Assembly (NCBI RefSeq): GCF_019468565.1
Contig: NZ_CP080521.1
Coordinates: forward strand, 8,308,001 to 8,372,000
DNA length: 64,000 nt
Origin: Pseudonocardia sp. DSM 110487
GTDB taxonomy: Bacteria; Actinomycetota; Actinomycetes; Mycobacteriales; Pseudonocardiaceae
Direction of reading: 5' to 3'
Shown here piece after piece: positions 42,009 through 50,202 of this stretch. The position numbers were made by a program, and so were the translations under genes. Each line of letters begins with the position of its first letter. The stretch's first letter is position 1. The notes below the pieces were generated by a model that saw only the letters and a list, made by a program, of their open reading frames with translations, had not been told where the DNA came from and ran no database searches.

Positions 42009-43682
42009 ATGGTCCTGCGACGCCGGGCGGACACCGAGACGGAGCCGGCGCGGTGGCGTCCCATCGCGGCGCGGCTGGTCACGGTGATGGCCGCCCTGCT
42101 CGTGCTCACCGCCCTCGTCGCGCCTGACTCGATCACCGACCTCGTACCGGCCGCGTTCCTGCGGCTGCCCGTCGAGGCGCTCGTCGGCGTCGCGGTCCTG
42201 CTCGTGCTTCCCGCTCGGGCGCGCCGGGCCGTGGCGCTGGTCGGCGGCGCCGTGCTGGGTCTGCTCACCGTCCTGAAGATCCTCGACATCGGCTTCTCCG
42301 CGGTACTCGCCCGCCCGTTCGACCCGGTGCTCGACTGGGCCCTGCTCGACGACGGCCTCGGCTTCCTCGGCTCATCGACCGGCCCGGCGGGGGAGGTCGC
42401 CGCGGTCGCGGCCGCGATCGGTGTCACCATCGCGGTGCTCGTGCTCGTGACGCTCGCGGTGGCGCGGCTGGCGCGCGTCACCGTCCGGCACCCACGGCCC
42501 GCGACCCGCGCCGTCGCCGTGCTCACCCCCGTCTGGATGGCGTGCGCCGTGCTCGGCGCGCAGGTCGTGCCTGGGGTGCCGGTCGCGTCGGCAGCTGCCG
42601 CGATCGCTGCCGAGCAGCGGGCGGTACAGGTGCCGACCAGCCTGCTCGACCAGCAGGAGTTCACGGCGGCGCTCACCGCCGACCCGTTCCGCGACGTGCC
42701 CGCCGACCAGTTGCTCACCGCGCTGCGCGGCAAGGACGTCGTGCTCGCCTTCGTCGAGAGTTACGGGCGCAGCGCGATCGAGCGCCCCGAGCTCGCCGGA
42801 CCGGTCACCGCCGCGCTCGACGCGGGGAGCGCGCAGCTCGCGTCCGCCGGGTTCGCGGCCCGCAGCGGCTTCCTGACCTCACCAGTTGCGGGTGGCAGCA
42901 GCTGGCTCGCGCACGCCACGATGCTGTCCGGGATGCGCATCGCCAACCAGGCCCGCCACGACGCACTCATGGCGAGCGACCGGCTCACGCTCGTCAGCGC
43001 CTTCGCCGAGGCCGACTGGCGGACCGCCGCCGTCATGCCGGGCACTACGGGCGAGTGGCCGGAGGCGCGGTTCTACGGCCACCAGCGCGTCTACGACTTC
43101 CCGGCCCTCGGCTACCGCGGCCCCGACCTCGGCTGGGCGAGCGTGCCCGACCAGTACACGATGTCGGCCTTCGAGCGCGCGGAACACGGGCAGCCCGAGC
43201 GGCCGCCCGTGTTCGCCGAGATCGCGCTCGCGTCGAGCCACGCCCCGTGGCCGCTCATCCCGCCGGTGATCGGCTGGGACCAGGTCGGCGACGGTTCGAT
43301 CTTCCAGACGTTGGCCACCGGCGAGCCGCGCGACGCGGTGTGGGCCAAGGGCACCGAGGCCGTCCGCTCCGCGTACAGCCGCTCGATCGCCTACTCCCTC
43401 GGAACGCTCACATCGTGGGTGCAGAACTCCGGCGACGACGACCTGGTGCTCATCGTGCTCGGCGACCACCAGGCCGCTCCGATGATCATCGGGCCCGACG
43501 CGGGGTACGACGTCCCCATCTCGATCATCACCCGTGACCGCGGGGTCCTCGACCGGGTCGACGGGTGGGGCTGGGACGACGGTCTGCGGCCGAACCCGCA
43601 GGCCCCGGTCTGGCCGATGGAGGACTTCCGGGATCGCTTCCTCACCACCTTCGGCCCCGGCCCGACGCCCGAGTCGCACTGA
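42009..43682 (+). CDS. membrane sulfatase-like protein
   Basis: About 557 residues. The N-terminal ~200 residues hold four to five hydrophobic helices (LVTVMAALLVLTALVAP, ALVGVAVLLVLPARARR, LVGGAVLGLLTVLKILDIGFS, VAAIGVTIAVLVLVTLAVARLA, AVLTPVWMACAVLGAQVV). The rest is an extracytoplasmic alkaline-phosphatase/sulfatase-fold domain with VVLAFVESYGRSAIER near its start, EIALASSHAPWPLIPPV and VLIVLGDHQAAPMIIG at the metal site. This layout is like LtaS/OpgE-type phosphotransferases acting on envelope polymers; the substrate is unknown. ATG 42009 is preferred to GTG 41997. Confidence 0.78.
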   Translation: MVLRRRADTETEPARWRPIAARLVTVMAALLVLTALVAPDSITDLVPAAFLRLPVEALVGVAVLLVLPARARRAVALVGGAVLGLLTVLKILDIGFSAVLARPFDPVLDWALLDDGLGFLGSSTGPAGEVAAVAAAIGVTIAVLVLVTLAVARLARVTVRHPRPATRAVAVLTPVWMACAVLGAQVVPGVPVASAAAAIAAEQRAVQVPTSLLDQQEFTAALTADPFRDVPADQLLTALRGKDVVLAFVESYGRSAIERPELAGPVTAALDAGSAQLASAGFAARSGFLTSPVAGGSSWLAHATMLSGMRIANQARHDALMASDRLTLVSAFAEADWRTAAVMPGTTGEWPEARFYGHQRVYDFPALGYRGPDLGWASVPDQYTMSAFERAEHGQPERPPVFAEIALASSHAPWPLIPPVIGWDQVGDGSIFQTLATGEPRDAVWAKGTEAVRSAYSRSIAYSLGTLTSWVQNSGDDDLVLIVLGDHQAAPMIIGPDAGYDVPISIITRDRGVLDRVDGWGWDDGLRPNPQAPVWPMEDFRDRFLTTFGPGPTPESH

Positions 43683-43703
43683 CGATCGCCACTTGGCCTG
43701 CCG

Positions 43704-43928
43704 CTACTTGGCGGCGTCCCCCAGTAGCGACATCGCCTGGGCGGCGCGGAAGTACTTGTTCTTGCCGAGGTCGCCGACGGTCTTGACGTTGAAGGCCTGC
43801 TTGAGCGCGTCGGCGTCTCCATCGCTGACACCGGCGAGCGCGCTCACCGGGGCCTTGAGGACCTCCTCGAGCGACTTGTCCTCCCACTCCTTGTCCAGCA
43901 GCTTGGCCAGATCCGCACTGACGGCCAC
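43704..43928 (-). CDS. small conserved actinobacterial protein (HhH-like?)
   Basis: A 74-residue protein, not a named family known to me. The start is GTG 43928 behind a perfect AGGAGGAG ribosome site. SADLAKLLDKEWEDKSLEEVLKAPVSALAGVSDGDADALKQAFNVKTVGDLGKNKYFRAAQAMSLLGDAAK is wholly helical, and SALAGVSDGDADALKQAFNVKTVGDL resembles a helix-hairpin-helix turn as in DNA-binding or protein-contact modules. It is convergent with the sulfatase-like gene. Function unknown, but the strong ribosome site suggests high expression. Confidence 0.7.
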   Translation of the reverse strand: MAVSADLAKLLDKEWEDKSLEEVLKAPVSALAGVSDGDADALKQAFNVKTVGDLGKNKYFRAAQAMSLLGDAAK

Positions 43929-44041
43929 GGTTCTCCTCCTCGAAACGGCGGTTGGCTGCGCCGACGAAGATCGCATCGTCGGCGCCACGACTAGGGAGCA
44001 CTAGGTACCCGATCGACGCTCGCGGCATTCAGGGCGAGCGA

Positions 44042-44947
44042 TCACGGTCGGCGTCCGGCGGCGCCGAGCGCTTCGACGAGGACGTCCGCGAGCAGGCGGG
44101 CTCCGTCGCCGGGCTCGTCGAGGTCGGGGTCGTAGATCGCCAGGTCGAGGCCCGCCACCCGTGGGTCGCTCAGGAGCGGCACGAGCGTCTCGACGAGCTC
44201 GGCGGGCTGCAGGCCGCCCGGGTCCGGGCTGTCGACCGCCGGCATGACGGACGGGTCGAGGACGTCGGCATCGAGGTGCACCCAGATCCGGTCGACGCCG
44301 GGAGCGATCGCCCCGAGCGCACGCGTGGCGGTCGCGCCGCACCCGGCGGCGAGCATCTCCTCGACCGTCGCCAGTACGGCGACCGCCTCCCGCGCCGCCG
44401 CCAGCAGCGGGTCGCCGGGCTCGTGCATGCCCAATGCGGCCGTGTCGGTGTCGCGGACGTAGGGCCGCAGCCCGTCGATGTCGGTCAGGTCCGGCTGCCC
44501 GCGGCCGGTGACCAGCGCGAGCCCTTCACCGGCCGCGGCGCCGACGGACGGCGAGTTGCCCGGGTGCCGGAAGTCGGAGTGCCCGTCGATGTACACCAGG
44601 CCGGGGCGGCCGCGGCGGCGCAGCCCGAGCAGCGTGCCGAGCAGGACGCTGCAGTCGCCGCCCAGTACGAGCAGGAACGAGCCGGGTGTCGCGGACCGGT
44701 CCACGCGGTCGGCCAGCGCGACGGAGTAGCGGGCGATGGCGGCCGCGTTGAACACCCCGTCACCCTCCGCCCAGCCGCCACGGTCGTAGCGGGGCGGGGT
44801 GACCACCCCGCCGTCCAGGGCGCCGAGCCGCGCGAGCAGGCCCTGGTCCCGCAGAGCGCCTGCGAGCTTGTAGCAGCCGGGCACGGTGCCGGGGCGCGGC
44901 GGCCGCAGCCCGAGGTTCGACGGTGCGTCGACCACGACGATGCTCAT
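44042..44947 (-). CDS. arginase/agmatinase-family ureohydrolase with altered metal motif
   Basis: A 301-residue ureohydrolase fold. The metal motifs are LLVLGGDCSVLLG (canonical GGDHS), VYIDGHSDFRHP (Asp121, His123, Asp125) and WVHLDADVLDPSVMPAVDSPDPGG (DxDxxDP). The first Mn ligand, normally His in GGDHS, is Cys99. This may change metal use or activity, so arginase function should not be assumed. Hydrolysis of a guanidino or related group is the family reaction. It is divergent from the sensor kinase gene with at most 20 bases between the chosen starts, so their promoters must overlap coding sequence. Confidence 0.82.
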   Translation of the reverse strand: MSIVVVDAPSNLGLRPPRPGTVPGCYKLAGALRDQGLLARLGALDGGVVTPPRYDRGGWAEGDGVFNAAAIARYSVALADRVDRSATPGSFLLVLGGDCSVLLGTLLGLRRRGRPGLVYIDGHSDFRHPGNSPSVGAAAGEGLALVTGRGQPDLTDIDGLRPYVRDTDTAALGMHEPGDPLLAAAREAVAVLATVEEMLAAGCGATATRALGAIAPGVDRIWVHLDADVLDPSVMPAVDSPDPGGLQPAELVETLVPLLSDPRVAGLDLAIYDPDLDEPGDGARLLADVLVEALGAAGRRP

Positions 44948-44966
44948 GCGCCATAGGGTGGCACCT

Positions 44967-46058
44967 GTGAACCGAGCGCTCGCGGTGCTCACGGCCGGCG
45001 CGTTCCTCACGCTGGTGATCGCGGTCGTCGGGGCGGGCGGCCCCATCGCCGCGCTGCCGCTCGGCGCGGCGTACACGCTGCTGAGCGTCGGCGGCTTCTG
45101 GTGGGTGAGCCGGCGCGCGCGGCCGGCATTGTCGGCGGCGTACGTCGCGGTCCAGCTCGCGCTGGCCTTCACGACCTTTGCGCTCCAGCCGAGCGTGGCC
45201 ACCACGCTCTTCTTCGTGGTCCTGGTCAGCCAGTGCGTGCTGGTGCTCCCGCGCCCCGCCACCGCCGCGGTCGTCCTGCTCATCCCGTTCGCGCACGCGC
45301 CGATGGAGTCGTGGCAGGCGGCGCTGCGGGAGGGGGTCGGCCTGTTCGCGTCCGTGTTGTTCGCCGCGCTCATCACCGAGCTGCTGCGTCGGGAGCAGCA
45401 GCTGCGCCGCGACCTGGCCGAGGCGCACCAGCAGCTGCGCGACTACGCCGCGCAGGCCGAGCGCCTCGCCACCGCCCAGGAGCGCAACCGGGTCGCCCGC
45501 GACATCCACGACGGGCTCGGCCACTCGCTCACCGTCGTGCAGATGCAGGTCAAGGCCGCGCGGGCGGTGCTGTCCTCCGACCCGGCGAAGGCCGACGACG
45601 TCCTCGCCAAGGCGCAGCAGCTGTCGGAGGATGCGCTGGGCGCGGTGCGCCGATCGGTGCACGCCCTCCGCGAACCGCGCGCGACCGGCCCGCTCCCCGA
45701 GGCGCTCGGCGCGCTCGCCGAGGAGGCGTCGGCGGCGGGTGTGCCCACCCGGCTCGACGTGTCGGGCACGCAGCGCCCGCTCCCCGACGACGCGCGGGAG
45801 GCGCTGTACCGGGCCGCCCAGGAGGGCCTGACGAACGTCCGCAAGCACGCGCGCGCCGGCCGTGCCGACCTGCTGCTGCACTACGGCGAGGCCGCCGTCC
45901 GCGTGGAGGTCCGCGACGACGGAGTGGGTGGTGAGGCGAGTTCCGCCGGTTTCGGCCTGATGGGGCTGCGGGAGCGGGCCGCCCAGCTCGGCGGGCGGCT
46001 GCACGTCGAGTCGGCTCCTGGTGCGGGCTGCACGCTGTCGATGGAGGTGCCGGGGTGA
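44967..46058 (+). CDS. two-component sensor histidine kinase, NarX/DesK-like (HisKA_3)
   Basis: About 363 residues. Four to five hydrophobic helices in the first 140 residues (no large extracytoplasmic domain) form the sensor, then a coiled coil (ITELLRREQQLRRDLAEAHQQLRDYAAQAERLATAQ). HisKA_3 follows with phospho-acceptor His181 (ERNRVARDIHDGLGHSLTVV). The ATPase has N-box EGLTNVRKHA and G-boxes DDGVGG and GFGLMGLRERAAQLGG. It is coupled to the response regulator by a GTGA overlap. GTG 44967 has GGGTGG upstream; earlier in-frame starts overlap the divergent gene. Confidence 0.92.
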   Translation: MNRALAVLTAGAFLTLVIAVVGAGGPIAALPLGAAYTLLSVGGFWWVSRRARPALSAAYVAVQLALAFTTFALQPSVATTLFFVVLVSQCVLVLPRPATAAVVLLIPFAHAPMESWQAALREGVGLFASVLFAALITELLRREQQLRRDLAEAHQQLRDYAAQAERLATAQERNRVARDIHDGLGHSLTVVQMQVKAARAVLSSDPAKADDVLAKAQQLSEDALGAVRRSVHALREPRATGPLPEALGALAEEASAAGVPTRLDVSGTQRPLPDDAREALYRAAQEGLTNVRKHARAGRADLLLHYGEAAVRVEVRDDGVGGEASSAGFGLMGLRERAAQLGGRLHVESAPGAGCTLSMEVPG

Positions 46059-46708
46059 CCGTCCGGGTTCTGCTCGTGGACGACCAGGCCCTCTTCCGGG
46101 AGGCCCTCGCAACGCTGCTCGCCGTGCACGAGGGCGTCGAGGTGGTTGGCGAGGCGGGCGACGGTGACGAGGCGCTGCGCAAGGCCGCGGAGCTCGTGCC
46201 CGACGTGGTGCTCATGGACCTGCGCATGCCCGTGCTGGACGGCATCGGGGCCACCCGCAGGCTGCGCGTCGAGCAACCGGAGGTCCGGGTCATCGCACTC
46301 ACCACCTTCGACGACGACCAGGACGTGTTCGCTGCGCTGCGCGCGGGCGCGGTCGGCTACCTGCTCAAGGACGTCTCCTCGGCGCGGCTGGTCGAGGCCG
46401 TGCACGCGGCCGCACGCGGGGAGTCGGTGCTACAGCCGTCGGTGGCGGCGAAGGTGGTGGCCCGGTTCGCGCAGCTGCCCGACACGGATGCGGAGGCGCG
46501 CCCGCAACCCCTGGTCGTGCCGCTGTCGGACCGCGAGCTGGGCGTGCTCCGCCTGCTGGCCGACGGCCGCAGCAACCGGGAGATCGCCGCGGAGCTGTTC
46601 CTCGCAGAGGGCACCGTGAAGAACCACGTGACGAACGTGCTGGCGAAGCTCGGCGCCCGCGACCGCACGCAGGCGGCACTGCGCGCCCGCGCCCTCGGGT
46701 TGCTCTGA
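46055..46708 (+). CDS. NarL/FixJ-type response regulator
   Basis: A 217-residue regulator. The receiver domain has the acidic pair DD (residues 9-10), phospho-acceptor Asp55 (VVLMDLRMPVLDG), Thr-Thr (ALTTFDDD) and Lys in YLLKDVSS. The C-terminal LuxR HTH is LSDRELGVLRLLADGRSNREIAAELFLAEGTVKNHVTNVLAKLGARDRTQA. It overlaps the kinase gene by four bases. Directly after it lies a set of GGTCATG repeats in front of a small membrane-protein gene, a likely target of this regulator. Confidence 0.93.
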   Translation: MTVRVLLVDDQALFREALATLLAVHEGVEVVGEAGDGDEALRKAAELVPDVVLMDLRMPVLDGIGATRRLRVEQPEVRVIALTTFDDDQDVFAALRAGAVGYLLKDVSSARLVEAVHAAARGESVLQPSVAAKVVARFAQLPDTDAEARPQPLVVPLSDRELGVLRLLADGRSNREIAAELFLAEGTVKNHVTNVLAKLGARDRTQAALRARALGLL

Positions 46709-46714
46709 GCTGAG

Positions 46715-46750
46715 GGGGTCATGCCGAGGTCATGACCCCGGTCCATGACC
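46715..46750. promoter_or_regulatory. GGTCATG iterons, candidate response-regulator sites
   Basis: Three overlapping units lie in 36 bases: GGGGTCATG (46715-46723) pairs with CATGACCCC (46731-46739) as a 9-bp inverted repeat, GGTCATGACC (46729-46738) is a perfect palindrome, and GGTC-C-ATGACC (46740-46750) is a third near-palindrome. They fill the space between the response regulator stop and the next gene. Confidence 0.6.
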
Positions 46751-46794
46751 TCCGGCACCTGGCACGGAGGCCGCGCTCGACGACCCTTCCTGCC

Positions 46795-47193
46795 ATGACA
46801 ACCACGCACCCCCACCCCAACACCCGCACCAGCACCCGCAAGGCGCTCCGGTTCGCCACCCACTACCTCGAGATGGTCGTCGCCATGATCGTCGGGATGG
46901 TGGCGCTGGCCCCGCTCTGGCCCGCCGAGTGGGTCGCCCGCCCGGACGTGCACGCGATGACGATGGCGATCGACATGACGATCGCCATGGCGCTGTGGAT
47001 GCGCATCCGGCGCCACTCGTGGCCGCGCACGGCCGAGATGAGCGCGACGATGTTCCTGCCGTTCGTCGTGCTGCTGGTGCCGTACTGGCTGGGCGCGATC
47101 TCCGCGATGACCGTCATGGTCGCCGCCCACGTGATCATGTTCCCGCTGATGCTGGCCGTCATGCTGTGGCGCCGGGCCGACTACTGGCACTGA
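46795..47193 (+). CDS. small Met-rich four-helix membrane protein
   Basis: A 132-residue protein with four hydrophobic helices (YLEMVVAMIVGMVALAPLW, HAMTMAIDMTIAMALWMRI, EMSATMFLPFVVLLVPYWLGAI, MTVMVAAHVIMFPLMLAVML). It is unusually rich in Met and has several His and Asp in the membrane (DVHAMTMAIDMTIAMA), which could suit copper or another soft metal, though this is speculation. No family is recognised. ATG 46795 was chosen as the first start beyond the repeat array; ATG 46732 would lie inside the repeats. It is likely controlled by the upstream two-component system. Confidence 0.7.
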   Translation: MTTTHPHPNTRTSTRKALRFATHYLEMVVAMIVGMVALAPLWPAEWVARPDVHAMTMAIDMTIAMALWMRIRRHSWPRTAEMSATMFLPFVVLLVPYWLGAISAMTVMVAAHVIMFPLMLAVMLWRRADYWH

Positions 47194-47373
47194 CATGAGA
47201 AGTCAGCTCTTCCATGCTGCTCGTGTCACTGCCCGTTTGTCTGCCTACGTGGTCGCTGTCCCGCTCGGCGCGCGGGATCCGAACCCTCCCGGTTCGTGTT
47301 ACGGCGTCTGTTACATCAAATAATCACCAAGATCCTCGACCACCCCTCGTGGTAGCCGTCACACTCACTCGCC

Positions 47374-48771
47374 ATGGCGGACACAGCCCCAGCACCAGCG
47401 CACAGTCAACCGGAACTCAAGCGAGCGATCGGCCCAGGGCTCCTGCTCTTCTTCGTCGTCGGCGACATCCTCGGCACCGGGATCTACGCCCTGACCGGTT
47501 CAGTTGCCGACGTGGTCGGCGGCGCCCTCTGGGCGCCGTTCCTCGGCGCGTTCGTGGTCGCGTTCCTGACCGCGTTCAGCTACCTGGAACTCGTCGGGAA
47601 GTACCCCGGCGCGGGCGGGGCGGCGCTGTACACGCACCGCGCGTTCGGCGTCCAGTTCCTGACGTTCATGGTCACGTTCACGGTGATGTGTTCGGGCGTG
47701 ACGTCAGCGGCGTCGGCGGCCAAGGCGTTCGGCGACACCTACCTGAGGCAGTTCGCCACGCTGCCACTCTGGATCGTCGCACTGGCCTTCGTCGCGGGCC
47801 TCGCGATCATCAACTTCCGGGGCGTCGGCGAGTCGGTCAAGGCGAACGTGCTGCTCACCTGCATCGAGGTGAGCGGCTTGGCGATCATCATCATCGCCGG
47901 CCTCTGGGCGATCGGTGGCGGTCAGGGCGACGCCAGCCGGCTGACCGAAATCAACACCGGCGACACGGGGCCGTTCCTGGCGATCACCACTGCCGTCTCT
48001 CTCGCATTCTTCGCCATGGTCGGGTTCGAGGACTCGGTGAACATGGCCGAGGAGACCAAGGACCCGGTGAAGATCTTCCCTCGGGCGATGCTGCTCGGTA
48101 TGGCCGTCGCCGGCACCATCTACGTGATCGTCGCGATCATCTCCTCGATGCTGCTGCCTTCGACCGCCCTGGCCGAGGCCGGTAGCGGTGCGCTGCTGGC
48201 GGTTCTCGAGGTCAGCGCGCCCGGCTTCCCGCTGCAGCTGTTCGCGGCGATCGGTCTGCTCGCCGTGATCAACTCCGCGCTGATCAACATGCTGATGGCG
48301 AGCCGCCTGCTCTACGGCATGGCCAACGAGCGCGTGCTGCCCAGCGTGTTCGCCACTGTGCACCCCACCCGCCGCACGCCGTGGGTGTCGATCGTGTTCA
48401 GCAGCGTCATCGCCTACATCCTGGTGGTGACCGTCGACCTGAGCGTGCTGGGCGGCACCACCGCGCTCCTGCTGCTCGCGGTGTTCACGATCGTCAACAT
48501 CGCGGTGCTCGTGCTGCGCAAGCACAAGGCCGAGCACAAGCACTTCCGTGCCCCGACGTGGGCACCCGTCCTCGGCGTGTTCCTGTGCGGCTTCCTCGCC
48601 ACTCCGCTGTCCGGCCGCCCGTGGAGCCAGTTCATCATCGCCGGCATCCTGATCGCAGTCGGCGCGGTGCTCTGGCTCATCAACCACCTGGTGGTCGGGA
48701 AGGTGGAGATGGATCCGAGTCACCTCGACGACAGCCGGGACCACCCGCACCCGATCGAACCGCCGAAGTAG
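47374..48771 (+). CDS. APC-family amino acid permease
   Basis: A 465-residue secondary transporter with about 12 helices. The first helix holds the APC signature FFVVGDILGTGIYALTG, and helix 3 onward shows KYPGAGGAALYTHRAFG, FFAMVGFEDSVNMAEETKDPVKIFPRAMLLG and SRLLYGMANERVLPSVFATVHPTRRTPW. It takes up amino acids or amines by cation symport; the substrate is unknown. The 180 bases before it contain an AT-richer GTTACATCAAATAATC region, probably the promoter. A long hairpin follows the stop. Confidence 0.9.
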   Translation: MADTAPAPAHSQPELKRAIGPGLLLFFVVGDILGTGIYALTGSVADVVGGALWAPFLGAFVVAFLTAFSYLELVGKYPGAGGAALYTHRAFGVQFLTFMVTFTVMCSGVTSAASAAKAFGDTYLRQFATLPLWIVALAFVAGLAIINFRGVGESVKANVLLTCIEVSGLAIIIIAGLWAIGGGQGDASRLTEINTGDTGPFLAITTAVSLAFFAMVGFEDSVNMAEETKDPVKIFPRAMLLGMAVAGTIYVIVAIISSMLLPSTALAEAGSGALLAVLEVSAPGFPLQLFAAIGLLAVINSALINMLMASRLLYGMANERVLPSVFATVHPTRRTPWVSIVFSSVIAYILVVTVDLSVLGGTTALLLLAVFTIVNIAVLVLRKHKAEHKHFRAPTWAPVLGVFLCGFLATPLSGRPWSQFIIAGILIAVGAVLWLINHLVVGKVEMDPSHLDDSRDHPHPIEPPK

Positions 48772-48789
48772 ACCGCTTCCGACCCGCCA

Positions 48790-48853
48790 GGGGTCGTGAG
48801 TGGATACGAGTGCTCCAGCGCATGTGCCGGCAGTCGTATCCACTCACGGCCCC
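48790..48853. terminator. long hairpin between convergent genes
   Basis: A 20-base arm (48790-48809, centred on GTGAGTGGATACGA) pairs with 48834-48853 with one mismatch around a 24-base loop. It sits exactly between the stops of two convergent genes and can serve both directions, although no T-run follows. A dispersed repeat is an alternative. Confidence 0.65.
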
Positions 48854-49251
48854 TATTCCGGTTTCAGCGCGAAGTGGACCGTCCGGCCCGTCCTCCGCCT
48901 GCCCACCCAGTGGGCCAGTGGGACCAGCACGCCGTGCAGCAGCGGGTGCTTGCGCCTCAGCAGTCGCGCGGCCTCCCGCTCCTGCTCCCCGTCGAGCAGC
49001 CGGGCCGTGCCGCGGATCGCGGGACCCGTCGGGGCTCCCTTGAACGTTGACGGGGCCACCTCGACCGCGGGGTTGCGGCGCAGCCTGCGGGTCTTGCCGG
49101 CCTTGGCGAAGGAACGGAACACCGCGCGATGGCCGTCAACGGCGAGGCTCACTGGCGTGGTCACCGGCGTTCCGTCGCGGCGGTAGGTCGTGAGCGCCAC
49201 CGTCCTCTGCGCCACGAAGGGCGCCAGCGCCGGGATCGGGGTCGAGGGCAT
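48853..49251 (-). CDS. PPOX-class F420/FMN-dependent oxidoreductase
   Basis: A 132-residue split-barrel protein: FVAQRTVALTTYRRDGTPVTTPVSLAVDGHRAVFRSFAKAGKTRRLRRNPAVEVAPSTFKGAPTGPAIRGTARLLDG. This matches the actinobacterial TIGR03666-like group, which binds F420 and includes many uncharacterised reductases. ATG 49251 fits the family start. Its first 116 bases overlap, in another frame, the 3' end of the YihY-like gene on the same strand, which is unusually long for an overlap. Confidence 0.83.
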   Translation of the reverse strand: MPSTPIPALAPFVAQRTVALTTYRRDGTPVTTPVSLAVDGHRAVFRSFAKAGKTRRLRRNPAVEVAPSTFKGAPTGPAIRGTARLLDGEQEREAARLLRRKHPLLHGVLVPLAHWVGRRRTGRTVHFALKPE

Positions 49252-50200
49252 CAGGGGTCTCCTCCAGTGGGTCGGACACCACCTGAGACGGAACGTCCCC
49301 CGAGCCTGTGACACGGGAGACCGGCCGCCCGCGCCTGTGCAGCGGCGCCGGCCACACCTCCTGGACCCCCGCGTTGAGGTACGCGCCGAGGATCACCGCC
49401 AGCGCGATGAAGTACATGCCGAGCAGGAAGGCGATCGGCGCGGCCAACGCTCCGTAGGTATAGCCGGTGCTGGTGACCCAGTCGAGGTAGAGCCGCAGAC
49501 CGGTGGCACCCACCAGGAACACGACCGCCGCCAGCAACGCCCCTGGCAGGCCGCGATGCCACGGCGGTTTGAACGGCAGCGCGATCCTGTACAGCCCGGT
49601 GAGCGCCAGCACCAGCACCACGACGACCACCGGGAGGTAGACGACGGTCACCACCGCCCGTGCCGCCGGCTCGACCACGTCGGGCACGAGCGGCAGCAGG
49701 CGGTCGGGGCCGAGCGCCGCGACCGGGAGGAGCACGATGCCGACGGCGAGGCCCGCCAGGTAGAGCAGGATCGCGAGCGTGCGCTGCCACACCCAGCCGC
49801 GGACCGGGTACTGGTCGTGCGCCCTGGTGATCGCGTCGACGAACGTCGCCATCGCCGATGAGCCCGACCAGAAGCTCAGCACGAACCCGATCGAGACGAC
49901 CTCGCCGCGCGCGGACGTGAGGATCTCGGCGACGGTGGGGACGAGGATCTCGTCGACGGCGTTGCGGCTGAACACCCCACTCGTGATCCGGATGATCCAC
50001 TCCTGCACGGCGACGACCGTGTCCGGGCCGAACCAGCGCTCCACGTACCCGAGCGAGCCGAACAACCCGAGCAGCAGCGGCGGCAGCGACAGCGTCTGCC
50101 AGAACGCGGCCGACGCGGACTGGCTGAGCACGTCGTCGTCCCATGCCCGGGTCAACAGCCGGGTGATCAGGCGCCGGGCGGGACTCCCGGCGGACGCCAC
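49136..50200 (-). CDS. YihY/UPF0761-family inner membrane protein
   Basis: A 354-residue membrane protein with about six helices: AFWQTLSLPPLLLGLFGSLGYVERWFG, VVSIGFVLSFWSGSSAMATFVDAITRAHD, ILLYLAGLAVGIVLLPVAALG, VVTVVYLPVVVVVLVLALTGLYRIALPF, LLAAVVFLVGATGLRLYLDWV and GALAAPIAFLLGMYFIALAVILGAYLNAGVQE. Typical of YihY (once misnamed RNase BN). The last ~38 residues are a charged tail read from DNA that also encodes the start of the PPOX gene. It begins 2 bases after the SPFH gene stop, so they are coupled. Function unknown. Confidence 0.85.
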   Translation of the reverse strand: MASAGSPARRLITRLLTRAWDDDVLSQSASAAFWQTLSLPPLLLGLFGSLGYVERWFGPDTVVAVQEWIIRITSGVFSRNAVDEILVPTVAEILTSARGEVVSIGFVLSFWSGSSAMATFVDAITRAHDQYPVRGWVWQRTLAILLYLAGLAVGIVLLPVAALGPDRLLPLVPDVVEPAARAVVTVVYLPVVVVVLVLALTGLYRIALPFKPPWHRGLPGALLAAVVFLVGATGLRLYLDWVTSTGYTYGALAAPIAFLLGMYFIALAVILGAYLNAGVQEVWPAPLHRRGRPVSRVTGSGDVPSQVVSDPLEETPDALDPDPGAGALRGAEDGGAHDLPPRRNAGDHASEPRR

Positions 50201-50202
50201 TA

